A DNA stretch of 64,000 nt, from the NCBI GenBank assembly GCA_029719485.1, contig CP120722.1:3348001-3412000 (forward strand), in the 5' to 3' direction. The notes under the pieces were generated by a model that was not told the DNA's origin, did not search any database, and worked only from the letters and a program-made list of their open reading frames with translations. The translations under genes and the position numbers were made by a program. Below are positions 23,046 to 32,833 of the stretch, one piece after another. Position 1 is the first letter of the stretch. The number at the start of each line of letters is the position of its first letter. This DNA is from Kiritimatiellota bacterium B12222 (GTDB lineage: Bacteria > Verrucomicrobiota > Kiritimatiellia > SS1-B-03-39 > UBA6053).

Positions 23046-25094
23046 CTACTTGCGGCCACCCGCCTTGGGATAGCGGTAAGGCGCTTTGCCTTTCTTCTTA
23101 GGGGAAGTCTTTTCTTCCGTGGGTAATGCCACCCGCAACTCTGCAATTTGATCTCTCAACATCGCCGCTCGTTCGTATTCCAACGAGCTGGCCGCCGCCA
23201 CCATTTCGCTCTCCATTTCTCGAACCACCTCCATCACATCATAACTTTCCCCGCTCCCTTTCATGATGTATTCTTCGGTATCTCCCGCAGTTTTCAGCAT
23301 CGCCAGACTATCCTGAATCTCTTTCACAATTTGACGAGGCGTAATGTCATGTTCAAGATTGTAAGCCATCTGGATTTCACGTCGTTTTTCCGTCGTATCC
23401 AACAGGGCCTGAATCGCATCTGTCTTCTTATCCGCATACAAAATCACTTTACCATTCAAATTTCGGGCGGCCCGACCTGCCGTTTGAATCAAGGAGGTAT
23501 GCGAACGCAAAAACCCTTCTTTGTCCGCATCCAATATCGCCACCAACGACACTTCAGGAATATCTAATCCTTCTCGCAACAGATTGATGCCAATCAGACA
23601 GTCAAATTCTCGTTTACGCAAGGCCCGAATAATTTCCACCCGCTCAATCGCATCAATATCACTATGCAAATATTTGGTACGCAAGTCTAAGGCATCCAAA
23701 TACGCAGATAAATCTTCGGCCGTCTTTTTGGTCAACGTGGTCACCAACACCCGCTCATCCTTCTCCGCCCGATCACGAATTTCGTTCATCACATCATCAA
23801 TCTGACCTTTCAACGGCCTGATTTCAATTTCAGGATCCACAATACCTGTTGGCCGAATCACCTGAGGTACGGTTTTGCCTCCACTCATTTCAATTTCCAT
23901 CGCCGCAGGGGTTGCCGAAACAAACAACATCTGTCCCGCCGTATTCAAAAATTCATCAAAAGCTAACGGCCGGTTGTCCAAGGCTGAGGGCAAGCGGAAA
24001 CCATGCTCCACCAACACCGATTTCCGAGCCAAATCGCCATTATACATGCCTCGAATCTGAGGCAAAGTGACATGCGACTCATCCACAATGGTTAGAAAAT
24101 CTTCACGGAAATAATCGAGTAAGGTAAATGGACGATCTCCGGCCTTACGTCCGGTGAGATAACGCGAATAATTTTCTACCCCATTGCAAAACCCCATTTC
24201 TTTCAGCAGTTCCAAATCGTATTCTGTCCGCATCCGAATACGTTGGGCTTCAATAAATTTACGCTCCGCTTCAAAGGCCGCCACTTGCGCCTCCATGTCC
24301 TTTTCAATCTCCCCCAACGCATCCTCCACTTTTTTATAGGGCGTCACAAAATGTCGCGCAGGACTAATGTGAATCTCGGTATAATTTTCCAGCGTATCCC
24401 CTGTGAGCGGATCAAAGCGCTGAATCCGTTCAATTTCATTCCCCCAAAAACTAATGCGCATCCCTTCTTCATTGTAACTGGGATACAACTCCACCGTGTC
24501 TCCCCGCACGCGAAAGGTTCCAGGTGAGCGCTCAATGTCGTTTCGGGTGTATTGAATACTGACCAATTTTTCCAAAAACAGATCCCGATCAATCTCAGCT
24601 CCCACCTGGAGATGGATCAACATATTCTGATAGTCTTCAGGAGACCCCAAGCCATAAATACAGGAAACCGATGCGATAATCACCACGTCCCGACGGTTCA
24701 ACAGATCATTGGTTGCGGCCAACCTCAAGCGCTCAATTTCTTCATTGATACTCGAATCTTTATCAATGAAGGTATCCGTAGTCGGAATATAAGCTTCCGG
24801 CTGATAGTAATCAAAGTAGCTCACAAAATAACTCACGGCATTCTCGGGCAAAAACTGCTTCATCTCCGCATATAACTGAGCCGCCAAGGTTTTATTATGC
24901 GAAATGATCAAGGTAGGTCCACCCCAATGCCGAATCAGGTTGGCCATGGTGAACGTTTTACCGCTTCCGGTAACGCCTTCCAACACTTGATATTTCTCGC
25001 CGGCATCCAAGCCCGCACACAAAGTTTCAATGGCTTGAGGTTGATCGCCAGCAGGCTTAAAATCCGAGGTTAATTTATACAGAGGTGAAGTCAT
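23046..25094 (-). CDS. uvrB: Excinuclease ABC subunit B
   Basis: DNA damage verification helicase of nucleotide excision repair. 682 residues, family-normal. Visible in order: Walker A EGVTGSGKT, beta-hairpin YDYYQPEAYIP, DESH helicase motif, QTAGRAARN motif VI, and C-terminal UVR motif AAMLRDQIAELR. uvrA and uvrC are not in the window. Monocistronic by appearance; no neighbour relates to repair. Confidence 0.97.
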   Translation of the reverse strand: MTSPLYKLTSDFKPAGDQPQAIETLCAGLDAGEKYQVLEGVTGSGKTFTMANLIRHWGGPTLIISHNKTLAAQLYAEMKQFLPENAVSYFVSYFDYYQPEAYIPTTDTFIDKDSSINEEIERLRLAATNDLLNRRDVVIIASVSCIYGLGSPEDYQNMLIHLQVGAEIDRDLFLEKLVSIQYTRNDIERSPGTFRVRGDTVELYPSYNEEGMRISFWGNEIERIQRFDPLTGDTLENYTEIHISPARHFVTPYKKVEDALGEIEKDMEAQVAAFEAERKFIEAQRIRMRTEYDLELLKEMGFCNGVENYSRYLTGRKAGDRPFTLLDYFREDFLTIVDESHVTLPQIRGMYNGDLARKSVLVEHGFRLPSALDNRPLAFDEFLNTAGQMLFVSATPAAMEIEMSGGKTVPQVIRPTGIVDPEIEIRPLKGQIDDVMNEIRDRAEKDERVLVTTLTKKTAEDLSAYLDALDLRTKYLHSDIDAIERVEIIRALRKREFDCLIGINLLREGLDIPEVSLVAILDADKEGFLRSHTSLIQTAGRAARNLNGKVILYADKKTDAIQALLDTTEKRREIQMAYNLEHDITPRQIVKEIQDSLAMLKTAGDTEEYIMKGSGESYDVMEVVREMESEMVAAASSLEYERAAMLRDQIAELRVALPTEEKTSPKKKGKAPYRYPKAGGRK

Positions 25095-25204
25095 ACCCCC
25101 ACCATCCCTTGCTCCGTAAAAAAGTCAATCAGTGGGCTGAAGATTCGACCTCGGTTTTGCTCTCGAATACCATTCCATTCCATAGCAAGAGAAGTCTTTC
25201 CTTT

Positions 25205-25789
25205 TTAAGGCAAGCGCCCGAACAACAACACCCCTTCCCGGGCTATCCGTTTCCACAGCGCCTGAAATTCGGGATCATCCATATTGCGCATGTCCATAAA
25301 GGTGACCGAAATACCCAAGGCGTAGCGCTCGTCAACCTTTTCCCTCAACCGTTCCAAGCAACGATAAGCCTGCAAGCGTTGCCGCCCCCCTTCGTACAAC
25401 AAATGAATTTCCAGCTCGCCCTCCTCCGCATCATCTTCACGCGCAAGCTCCCCTGTAACAATGGCCGCTTCCGGCACCGGCTTCACCGCACGACGCACGA
25501 CCTTCCGTAAATCATCCCAAAACAATTCCTCGGCATCCAAGGCCGGACGCACGGACTTGGTCCATAAAAAACTTTTGGGATTGGGTTCATAATAATAATG
25601 AACCGATGTGATCTCCGCCCGCAAGACCCGGCGGGCGGAAAGGGCTTCCAGCGCCAACATGGTGGCCCGGTTGCTCAGACCACTGCGACGCTGAATTTCG
25701 CGACCACTTAATTTTTCTTTGGCGCGATGAAGCACCCGTAGCACTTTGATATGACTACTTTTTCCTAGAATCGGATTTAGACCGTACAT
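25205..25789 (-). CDS. Winged-helix protein with nucleotidyltransferase-like C-terminus
   Basis: 194 residues from the ATG at 25789 (MYGLNPILGKSSHIKVLRVL); the longer frame would overlap the gene upstream. N-terminal winged helix (LSGREIQRRSGLSNRATMLA, LEALSARRVL) followed by a domain with ETSVHYYYEP-like segment and a C-terminal part (VTGELAREDDAEEGELEIHL) resembling minimal nucleotidyltransferase modules, though the canonical GS...D..D motif is not seen. No clear Shine-Dalgarno. It may regulate DNA or bind nucleotides; function not known. Confidence 0.6.
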   Translation of the reverse strand: MYGLNPILGKSSHIKVLRVLHRAKEKLSGREIQRRSGLSNRATMLALEALSARRVLRAEITSVHYYYEPNPKSFLWTKSVRPALDAEELFWDDLRKVVRRAVKPVPEAAIVTGELAREDDAEEGELEIHLLYEGGRQRLQAYRCLERLREKVDERYALGISVTFMDMRNMDDPEFQALWKRIAREGVLLFGRLP

Positions 25790-25820
25790 GGAAAAAGAGT
25801 AAAGGAGGACCTGCGAAGGA

Positions 25821-26174
25821 TCAACCTTCTTTATTACTCCGCGCCTTAATAAACGATTGCATGTAGGCACCCAACAGGATGAAACACAGCACGCACATGG
25901 ACCAAAGAGAAACCGACTTCACGGAACCAAACTCGTCCAATTGAAGCGCCTTCATCAAGGAGGCGACAAACCCTAACAACGCCAAGGTCAGCGCAATGTG
26001 CATAAAAATAACTGAAAGCGACGGTTTCTTCATGGTGATGCCGCCACAAATCGCAATCGGCAGTCCCACAAATAAGGGGATAAAGGCCGTCACACTCTTC
26101 ACTTCCGAAGCAGAATACCCATAAAACCCAAGCACACAAAGCATCACACCAATAAAAACTGTAATTTTAGACAT
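25821..26174 (-). CDS. Small four-helix membrane protein, unknown
   Basis: 117 residues from the ATG at 26174, preceded by AGGAG. Four hydrophobic segments (ITVFIGVMLCVLGFYGYS; AFIPLFVGLPIAICGGITM; VIFMHIALTLALLGFVASL; LWSMCVLCFILLGAYMQ) and a short basic tail. No known family. It precedes the winged-helix gene by about 30 bases on the same strand and may be co-transcribed. Divergent from the M48 protease gene (98 bases between). Confidence 0.7.
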   Translation of the reverse strand: MSKITVFIGVMLCVLGFYGYSASEVKSVTAFIPLFVGLPIAICGGITMKKPSLSVIFMHIALTLALLGFVASLMKALQLDEFGSVKSVSLWSMCVLCFILLGAYMQSFIKARSNKEG

Positions 26175-26272
26175 AAATTTTCTCCTGTATTTTGAGTCAT
26201 GAAACTGCACCATGAATTAAAAATGGCAAGTCGGATGATGATCTTTTCATGAAGCTGAGGTAGGCTACAACC

Positions 26273-27412
26273 ATGAAAACCTGTTTTACAACTCTGGTCC
26301 TCTGCTGTTTACTCATCTGCGGATGCGCCACCAACCCCGTCACCGGACGTACGGAATTCCAACTCCTCTCAGAACAAGAAGAAATCTCCATGGGCACTCA
26401 AGAGTACCCCTTACAAATTCAACTCTCCGGAGGACCCTACACCCTCGATCCTGAATTGAGCGACTACGTCAATCGCGTCGGCCAAAAATTGGCCAACGAA
26501 AGTGACCGGCCTCAGCTGCCCTACGAATTCACAATCGTCAACGATAGCTCCTGGAACGCATGGGCGCTGCCAGGGGGGAAGATCGCCATCAACCGGGGGC
26601 TGCTTGAATCTCTGAGCAACGAAAGCGAACTGGCCGCCGTATTAGGTCATGAGATCGTACATGCCGCCGCCAGACACTCCGCACAACAAATTGAACGAGG
26701 GATGTGGATGCAAGCCGGACTTCTCGGTGTCACCCTCTCTGTCGATCCCGATCTACAAAATATCGTTTACGACACCGGCTCTATGGCCGCAGGCATTACC
26801 ATGCTGAGTTACAGTCGCGATGCGGAAACCGAAGCCGACTACTATGGCATGCGCTACATGAAAAAAGCCGGCTACGACCCCACTGGAGCCGTAACCCTCC
26901 AACAACTTTTTGCCGACAATATGTCCAGTGCCGGAACCTGGCTGGACTCGCATCCCGCCTCCATTGAACGGGTGCGTAAAAATAAAGCCGCCCTTCAAAG
27001 CCTCAATTCCGATGGATACCTCGGCTCGGCCGAATACCGGATTCGCACCCGCAACCTACAAGCCAGAGCCAGCGCGTATCGTTTATACGATGAAGGCGTC
27101 AAATACTTAGCCAACAACAATCCCCAACAAGCCTTGGTGCTCTCCCTACAAGCTCGGAATCAAGTTCCCCAAGAAGCCCTCTTTTATGCACTCAGCGCCG
27201 AAGCTTACGAAAAAACAGGCAACCGCAAGGCCGCCCTGCAAGCCTGGGATCAAACCCTACAGCGCAATCAGGAATGGTTCTACTTTTGGCTGAAACGTGG
27301 GCTGCTCAACGAAAGCATGGGGAACCGCGCCCAAGCCGCCTCGGATTTCCAACAAAGCTATGCGCTCCTGCCCACCGACGAAGCGCAAGCCGGCTATCAA
27401 CGAACCCAGTAG
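26273..27412 (+). CDS. M48 family metalloprotease lipoprotein with TPR tail (BepA-like)
   Basis: 379 residues. Lipoprotein signal with lipobox LLICGC (cysteine about residue 18), then a peptidase M48 domain with zinc motif HEIVH (in LGHEIVHAAARHSAQQ) and the third ligand in DAETEADYYGM. The C-terminal 120 residues hold TPR-like helical repeats (ALVLSLQARNQVPQEALFYA, AASDFQQSYALLP). This is the organisation of BepA/YfgC-type outer-membrane quality-control proteases acting in the periplasm. Start supported by the signal sequence. A hairpin at 27481-27508 may end it. Confidence 0.9.
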   Translation: MKTCFTTLVLCCLLICGCATNPVTGRTEFQLLSEQEEISMGTQEYPLQIQLSGGPYTLDPELSDYVNRVGQKLANESDRPQLPYEFTIVNDSSWNAWALPGGKIAINRGLLESLSNESELAAVLGHEIVHAAARHSAQQIERGMWMQAGLLGVTLSVDPDLQNIVYDTGSMAAGITMLSYSRDAETEADYYGMRYMKKAGYDPTGAVTLQQLFADNMSSAGTWLDSHPASIERVRKNKAALQSLNSDGYLGSAEYRIRTRNLQARASAYRLYDEGVKYLANNNPQQALVLSLQARNQVPQEALFYALSAEAYEKTGNRKAALQAWDQTLQRNQEWFYFWLKRGLLNESMGNRAQAASDFQQSYALLPTDEAQAGYQRTQ

Positions 27413-27475
27413 AACGGACCCGAAAATTCGTAGTCAACCCTCCTCTGCTCCCACCTTCCCTCCTCATTTTTGACC

Positions 27476-27508
27476 AAAAAAAAACTCATAACTTTCGTTA
27501 TGAGTTTT
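27476..27508 (-). terminator. Terminator of tRNA-Arg(ACG), possibly bidirectional
   Basis: Perfect 12-bp stem AAAACTCATAAC/GTTATGAGTTTT around TTTC, followed on the minus strand by more than eight T. It lies 4 bases after the tRNA 3' end, and 64 bases beyond the M48 gene on the other strand. Confidence 0.9.
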
Positions 27509-27512
27509 AAAA

Positions 27513-27589
27513 TGGTGCACCGAGCAGGATTCGAACCTGCAACCTTCTGATTCGTAGTCAGATGCTCTATCCAGTTGAGCTACCAGTGC
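27513..27589 (-). tRNA. tRNA-Arg (anticodon ACG)
   Basis: 77-base cloverleaf with encoded CCA (27515-27513). Acceptor GCACTGG pairs with TCGGTGC through two G-T pairs. Anticodon stem CTGA/TCAG encloses CTACGAA, giving ACG; A34 is normally deaminated to inosine by TadA to read CGU, CGC and CGA. Confidence 0.95.
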
Positions 27590-27655
27590 TTGGAGGCGTG
27601 TACATTTGCACTGGTTTCATTCTCTTTGCAAGTAGAAAAATAAAAAAAGTGTCCT

Positions 27656-28417
27656 CTATTCTTTTACGATGATTTTTGTGCCTGTGGGCAACAACATATA
27701 CAGCTCTGCAACTTCTTCATTTCGCATGCGAACACAACCTAAAGAAACGGCTTGGCCAATTTTTTCAGGTTCATCCGTGCCATGAATACCAAAGCCTTTC
27801 ACATCCCAGCCCAGCCAATGCGTACCGATCCGATGCCCCGGCTCTCCATATGAAATGCGCTGCTTGGTTTCAGGATGCCACCAATCCGGATGCACCAATC
27901 GATCCGTCAATTTAAACTCCCCCACCGGCGTATTCGCCGTGGCACCTGTCGAGACCTGATACTGTTTAAAAAATTGTCCATCCAGCTTCACCACTGCCAC
28001 ATTCGAACTTTTGTCGATGACGACCGTAAACGGCGCAAATAGAACTTTCATCCGACGCCCTAAACGCACCTGGTTGCTCTCCATCCGATTCATCGCTTTG
28101 AGCAATTCTATGGTGGTGTCTGCGCGTTGCGCAATTTTGCCTAAGGTATCCCCGGGTTGAACTTCCAACCAAACACATTCAGGTTGTTCATACGGAGACA
28201 ACAACAGCTCCATATTCAGATCCCCAATCTGCTCATACAGTCGCGCCTTTTTTTCAGCGTCATCTTCCAAAGCCGCGGCCCTCAAAAGCGTTTCACGTGC
28301 TTCTACCCACCGTCCCTGCGCATAAGCCTGTTCAGCACGTTGAACCAGAGGTTCCACATCCACCGCTCCCAATGCGGAAACGAACAACAGTGCCCCAATC
28401 AACAACGAAACTTTCAT
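27656..28417 (-). CDS. L,D-transpeptidase (YkuD) with LysM domain
   Basis: 253 residues: signal peptide (MKVSLLIGALLFVSALGAVD), a helical hairpin region (about 20-75), a LysM peptidoglycan-binding domain (QPGDTLGKIAQRADTTIELL), and a C-terminal YkuD domain. The catalytic pattern HG...SxGCVRM appears in GFGIHGTDEPEKIGQAVSLG then CVRMRN, with Cys as nucleophile. Makes 3-3 crosslinks or attaches proteins to peptidoglycan in the periplasm. Start overlaps the topoisomerase stop by one base (TGATG), so it is read through from that operon. Confidence 0.92.
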   Translation of the reverse strand: MKVSLLIGALLFVSALGAVDVEPLVQRAEQAYAQGRWVEARETLLRAAALEDDAEKKARLYEQIGDLNMELLLSPYEQPECVWLEVQPGDTLGKIAQRADTTIELLKAMNRMESNQVRLGRRMKVLFAPFTVVIDKSSNVAVVKLDGQFFKQYQVSTGATANTPVGEFKLTDRLVHPDWWHPETKQRISYGEPGHRIGTHWLGWDVKGFGIHGTDEPEKIGQAVSLGCVRMRNEEVAELYMLLPTGTKIIVKE

Positions 28418-30516
28418 CAGAAATCCAACACCGCATTAGGATCCAAATCAGAATCATCATCCCAATTCCGAGGCTTCTTCGTCGCAATCTTACTCACCTT
28501 TTTCATGGTGATTTGATTGCCTTTGGTTTTTGCACCTTTCACCTGATAATCACTCACCGTGAGTAACTGCTGATGAACCCGTTGGTTCTTCATGGGGGCA
28601 AATTTCACGAACACCTGCTCGGCGCCCCCTTCTTCAAAGAGGATCACCTTGTTTTTACCTTTCGGACACAAGTTGTATTCTTTATTCTGAATACAGCCCC
28701 CAAACGTAAACCGTTTAATGAAACTCGTTTGATTATGGGTAAAACAAACCAAGAATTCTTTATCGCGGTCATAGATTCCCACATAAAGAATGTCCTTGCC
28801 TAAGAACTGCTTGTCGGGAGGTGTCATGAGCTGATAACGCCCATCCCGCCACACCACGATCAACTTGTCCAAAGAGCTACATTGTAATAACTCTTCACCC
28901 TCTTTCACGTTGTGCCCCAAATATCCACCCGCTTTGTCGTAACGGATTTTGAGTTCACTGGCCGTAAGTTTACGCACTTCAATTTTCTTAAATCCGTTTT
29001 CGTCAACCTTGGTCAAACGAGGATAATCTTTGGCGTATTTCTTTTTGATCCCTTTCAAATACTCCACCGCGTAATCCACGATGCGCTTCAGGTTTTTCTC
29101 CACCTCTGCCAAGGCTTTCAGAATATCTTCCAAATCTTTACGGTTTTTGTCCATATCAAAACGACTGATGCGTTTGATACGTACCGCCAACAACATTTCC
29201 ACATCATCCATGGTCACATCGCGTTTCAGTAAATTGCGGAATTTATTCACCCCATCCAAAACAGCTTTTTGCACCAAGGCGTAGGTTTTGCACTCTTCGA
29301 TGTCTTTATAGATTCGGTTTTCAATGAAAATTTGTACCAGGGTCTTGTGGTGAAACTCATCCAGCAAACGGTTCTTTTCCCATTCGAGTTCCTGCTCCAA
29401 CGTTACCAATAACCGATCAGTTAACTTGCGTAAAACTTCATTGACCGTTAACTCCACCGGTCGGTTATTTTCAATGCACATGATCATGCTGTTCACGGAA
29501 ATTTCACAATCCGTAAACGCATACAATTTTTGAATCGTTTCATCAGGATCCTGACCCGCAACCAATTTAAGTTGCAGCTCCACTTTTTCAGCGGTGTAAT
29601 CCTGAATCGACCGAATCTTAATTTTCTTCTTTCGAATCGCATCTTCGATGGTCTTGATCAAATTTTCAGTGGTGGTGTTGTAGGGCAATTCTCGAATCAC
29701 CAAATCCCGACCATCTTTTTCAATGACAGCCCGTACCTTTACTTTTCCACGACCCAAATCGTAGTCGCCCGCATCCATCACGCCACCCGTCAAAAAGTCA
29801 GGGAGCAGTTTTTTCCGGGGACTGCCATACTTCAAAATTTCTATCTGCGCCTGCAATAATTCCCCAAAGTTATGAGGAAGAATTTTGGTTGAAAGCCCTA
29901 CCGCAATCCCTTCGGTACCCAGCATGAGCAATAAGGGGATTTTTGAAGGATATAAAACCGGTTCTTCATTTCGCCCATCGTAACTGGGAATGAATTTGGT
30001 CAAATTCTTGTTAAACAATTCTTCCCGGGCCAAGGGAGTTAACCGACACTCAATATACCGTGAGGCCGCTGCCGGATCACCCGTGTGCAAATTTCCATAG
30101 TTTCCCTGACCTTCAATCAGGTAGCGCTTGTTGGCCATGGTAACCAAAGCATCCGCAATCGAGGCATCCCCGTGCGGATGAAACTGCATGGTATAGCCCA
30201 CAATGTTGGCCACTTTGATAAACTTGCCGTCATCATTGCGCTTTAAGGACCACATGATCCGACGTTGCACAGGTTTTAACCCGTCTTCCAAGGACGGAAT
30301 GGCACGGTCTTTAATGACGTAAGCCGCATATTCCAAAAAGTTTTCATCCACCAAATCCTTCAACACAGGCTCGTCCTCATCCCCCTCCCAGGTGCTCTTT
30401 ACCTCTTCAGGTTCGTCGCCCCCGTTTTCGAGGTCACCCTCAGCCTCAGCAACCTCCTCTTCAGGAGCTACATCTTCAGGTTTCTCAAACAAATCGTTTT
30501 CATCATCTTTCATCAT
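28417..30516 (-). CDS. Type II topoisomerase subunit A (ParC/GyrA-like)
   Basis: 699 residues from the ATG at 30516, chosen for GGAGGG upstream. The breakage-reunion core has LEDGLKPVQRRIMW, HPHGDASI and the catalytic tyrosine in AAASRYIE. C-terminal beta-pinwheel is short. An acidic extension of about 45 residues (EEEVAEAEGDLENGGDEPEE) precedes the core. It pairs with the subunit at 30592-32406 on the same strand, upstream. ParC or second-gyrase assignment cannot be decided without comparison. It covalently cuts DNA and passes a second duplex. Confidence 0.9.
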   Translation of the reverse strand: MMKDDENDLFEKPEDVAPEEEVAEAEGDLENGGDEPEEVKSTWEGDEDEPVLKDLVDENFLEYAAYVIKDRAIPSLEDGLKPVQRRIMWSLKRNDDGKFIKVANIVGYTMQFHPHGDASIADALVTMANKRYLIEGQGNYGNLHTGDPAAASRYIECRLTPLAREELFNKNLTKFIPSYDGRNEEPVLYPSKIPLLLMLGTEGIAVGLSTKILPHNFGELLQAQIEILKYGSPRKKLLPDFLTGGVMDAGDYDLGRGKVKVRAVIEKDGRDLVIRELPYNTTTENLIKTIEDAIRKKKIKIRSIQDYTAEKVELQLKLVAGQDPDETIQKLYAFTDCEISVNSMIMCIENNRPVELTVNEVLRKLTDRLLVTLEQELEWEKNRLLDEFHHKTLVQIFIENRIYKDIEECKTYALVQKAVLDGVNKFRNLLKRDVTMDDVEMLLAVRIKRISRFDMDKNRKDLEDILKALAEVEKNLKRIVDYAVEYLKGIKKKYAKDYPRLTKVDENGFKKIEVRKLTASELKIRYDKAGGYLGHNVKEGEELLQCSSLDKLIVVWRDGRYQLMTPPDKQFLGKDILYVGIYDRDKEFLVCFTHNQTSFIKRFTFGGCIQNKEYNLCPKGKNKVILFEEGGAEQVFVKFAPMKNQRVHQQLLTVSDYQVKGAKTKGNQITMKKVSKIATKKPRNWDDDSDLDPNAVLDF

Positions 30517-30591
30517 TTCAGTTCCCTCCCACACTCAAATTCGATTTCGATTTTCCGCCTAATGACCCATGACAATTGACGAATGACTTCT

Positions 30592-32406
30592 TCAAACCGC
30601 ATCCTCCTCAATCTCCAAATGATTCAGAATATACTCCCGACGTTTCGGGGTGTTTTTACCCATATAAAATTTCAATATTTGCTGCACTTCATTCACGTCG
30701 TCAATATGCACCGGCGTCAACCGCATGCCCTCACTGATAAACTCCCTGAACTCTTTAGGTGAAATCTCACCGAGTCCTTTAAATCGGGTAATTTCAGGGT
30801 TTTTCACTTCTTTAAACGCCAACGCGCGTTCTTCTTCGCTGAAACAATACCGCGTTTCCTTTTTATTGCGCACACGGAACAGTGGTGTTTCTAAAATGCA
30901 CAAATGACCTTCCCGCACCAACGGCTGGAAAAATTTAAGGAAGAAAGTGATCAATAGATTTCGAATATGCATACCGTCGACATCGGCATCCGTGGCCAAC
31001 ACCACTTTCTGATAGCGCAAACTCTCCACCGACTCTTCCACTCGCAAGGCCTGCATCAAATTGTAGAGCTCATCATTTTTATAGATGGCATCCCGTTTCA
31101 ACTCCGCCACATTCATGGGTTTCCCCTTCAAAGTGAAAATCGCTTGGGTATTGGGATCTCGGCACGAAACCATCGAACCCGCGGCAGACTGACCCTCGGT
31201 GATGAAGATCATCGATTCTTCACCCGTCCCTTTTTCTTTATTTAAATGCACCCGACAGTCTTTCAATTGCGGAATGCGGATCGATATGGCTTTGGATTTC
31301 TCCCTCGCCATTTTTTTAACCGCATTGATCTCCTTGCGCATTTTCTGCGTCTCTTCGATCTTCAAAAATGCCCGCTCAGCCGCCTTCGGATTCTTGTGCA
31401 ATAAGTCAACAATCACATCCCGTACTTCATTCACCAAGTCCGAACGGATTTCACTATTGCCCAACTTATTTTTGGTTTGAGACTCAAAAATGGGTTCCTT
31501 CAATCGAATCGCCACCGCGCCAATCAAGCCTTCGCGTACATCATCGCCATCAAATTTCTTTTTCGAAAACTCATTAAACGCTTTTAAAACCCCTTCACGG
31601 AACGCACTCAAATGCGTCCCCCCATCCGCCGTGTACTGACCGTTCACAAAGGACCAATTTTCTTCGCCATATAACTGCGCATGGGTCAGCGCAATTTCCA
31701 AGGTTTTGCTCTCATAATGTAGCGGCGGATAAATCGCTTCAGAATCCGACTCTTCAAGAATCAAATCCAGCAAGCCCTTCTTCGCTTCAAGTTTTTTACC
31801 ATTAAATTTCAGACTGAGGCCTGCATTTAAATAGGTATAAAATTTCAACCGACGCAGGATATACTCTTCCCTAAATTTATATTTCTTGAAAATAGATTCA
31901 TCCGGACAAAAACTCACCAAAGTCCCGTTCGGCTCCTCCGTTTTCCCTTTATCTTCGCGAACCAAGGCGCCTTTTTCAAAGGACGCTTCGAAAAATTTGC
32001 CTTCCCGGTAACTGCACACCGTAAAGGTATCCGAAAGCGCATTCACGGCTTTGGTTCCCACCCCGTTTAACCCCACGGAAAATTGAAAGACCTCATCATT
32101 ATACTTCGCGCCCGTATTAATTTTGGACACACAATCCACCACTTTTCCATGAGGAATCCCTCGACCAAAATCGCGAATCGTTACCTCATTTCCATCAAGG
32201 CGAATATCGATTTGTTTTCCGAAACCCATAATGTGCTCATCGATCCCGTTATCGATCACTTCCTTGAGCAAAATATAGATACCGTCATCATAATGCGCCC
32301 CACTCCCCGTCCGGCCAATGTACATCCCCGTCCGAGCGCGAATATGCTCAATAGAAGAGAGGGTTTTGATTTTACTTTCGTCGTAATTGTGGGCTGGTTT
32401 ACTCAT
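30592..32406 (-). CDS. Type II topoisomerase subunit B (ParE/GyrB-like)
   Basis: 604 residues. GHKL ATPase: EVIDNGIDEHIMG, GRGIPHG, GLNGVGTKAVNAL; TOPRIM domain: ITEGQSAAGS and DADVDGMHIRNLL. ATP binding and hydrolysis drive strand passage with the A subunit encoded 75 bases downstream. Length is shorter than GyrB (about 800), matching ParE-like proteins that lack the GyrB insertion. The start MSKPAHNYDESKIKTLSSIE is standard. Confidence 0.92.
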   Translation of the reverse strand: MSKPAHNYDESKIKTLSSIEHIRARTGMYIGRTGSGAHYDDGIYILLKEVIDNGIDEHIMGFGKQIDIRLDGNEVTIRDFGRGIPHGKVVDCVSKINTGAKYNDEVFQFSVGLNGVGTKAVNALSDTFTVCSYREGKFFEASFEKGALVREDKGKTEEPNGTLVSFCPDESIFKKYKFREEYILRRLKFYTYLNAGLSLKFNGKKLEAKKGLLDLILEESDSEAIYPPLHYESKTLEIALTHAQLYGEENWSFVNGQYTADGGTHLSAFREGVLKAFNEFSKKKFDGDDVREGLIGAVAIRLKEPIFESQTKNKLGNSEIRSDLVNEVRDVIVDLLHKNPKAAERAFLKIEETQKMRKEINAVKKMAREKSKAISIRIPQLKDCRVHLNKEKGTGEESMIFITEGQSAAGSMVSCRDPNTQAIFTLKGKPMNVAELKRDAIYKNDELYNLMQALRVEESVESLRYQKVVLATDADVDGMHIRNLLITFFLKFFQPLVREGHLCILETPLFRVRNKKETRYCFSEEERALAFKEVKNPEITRFKGLGEISPKEFREFISEGMRLTPVHIDDVNEVQQILKFYMGKNTPKRREYILNHLEIEEDAV

Positions 32407-32833
32407 GTAAGGGAAATTAGGAATGGATAGATTGGGAAAATGGGCGTTTAAGGCTTAAAATCAGTCATCTCAAATAGGAACCCCAAAATGGGAGTAAATT
32501 GATCTAACATAGACCCGCGCCTCTGTGAACCCTTCTTTAGGGGATAAGGTTAAAAAATTGAGCAAAATCAGGCAGGGCACGAATAGCACAGTCTCTTAAA
32601 AAGTAGGGTATAAATTGGAAAATGATCATCACAAGCCCTCACCTATACCCATGTATGCTATTTGTAAAACTCCAAATTTCACTTAAACCCTTCGTGGACG
32701 GCGAAAATAAAACAAGCGTCCTGCGGAGAGCGAGCGGGTATCTAAAACCCAGAAAAACTCCAGCTTCCTCCTGCTTTGGATTCTCAAGGTCTTTGACCTT
32801 GCTGCCCCAAAAAGGCTTGGTTAGCCTCAGAAG
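32407..32833. other. Intergenic region, divergent parE / heparinase-like gene
   Basis: No gene supported. A small hairpin CAAGGTC TTT GACCTTG lies just before the lyase gene (about 32786-32802). It must hold the promoters of both divergent genes; no element could be assigned with confidence. Confidence 0.4.

Noticed and set aside
27413..27440. Sequence resembling part of an attC arm (CGGACCCGAA) after the M48 gene
   Set aside because: It lacks the pairing arm and cores, so it is probably chance.
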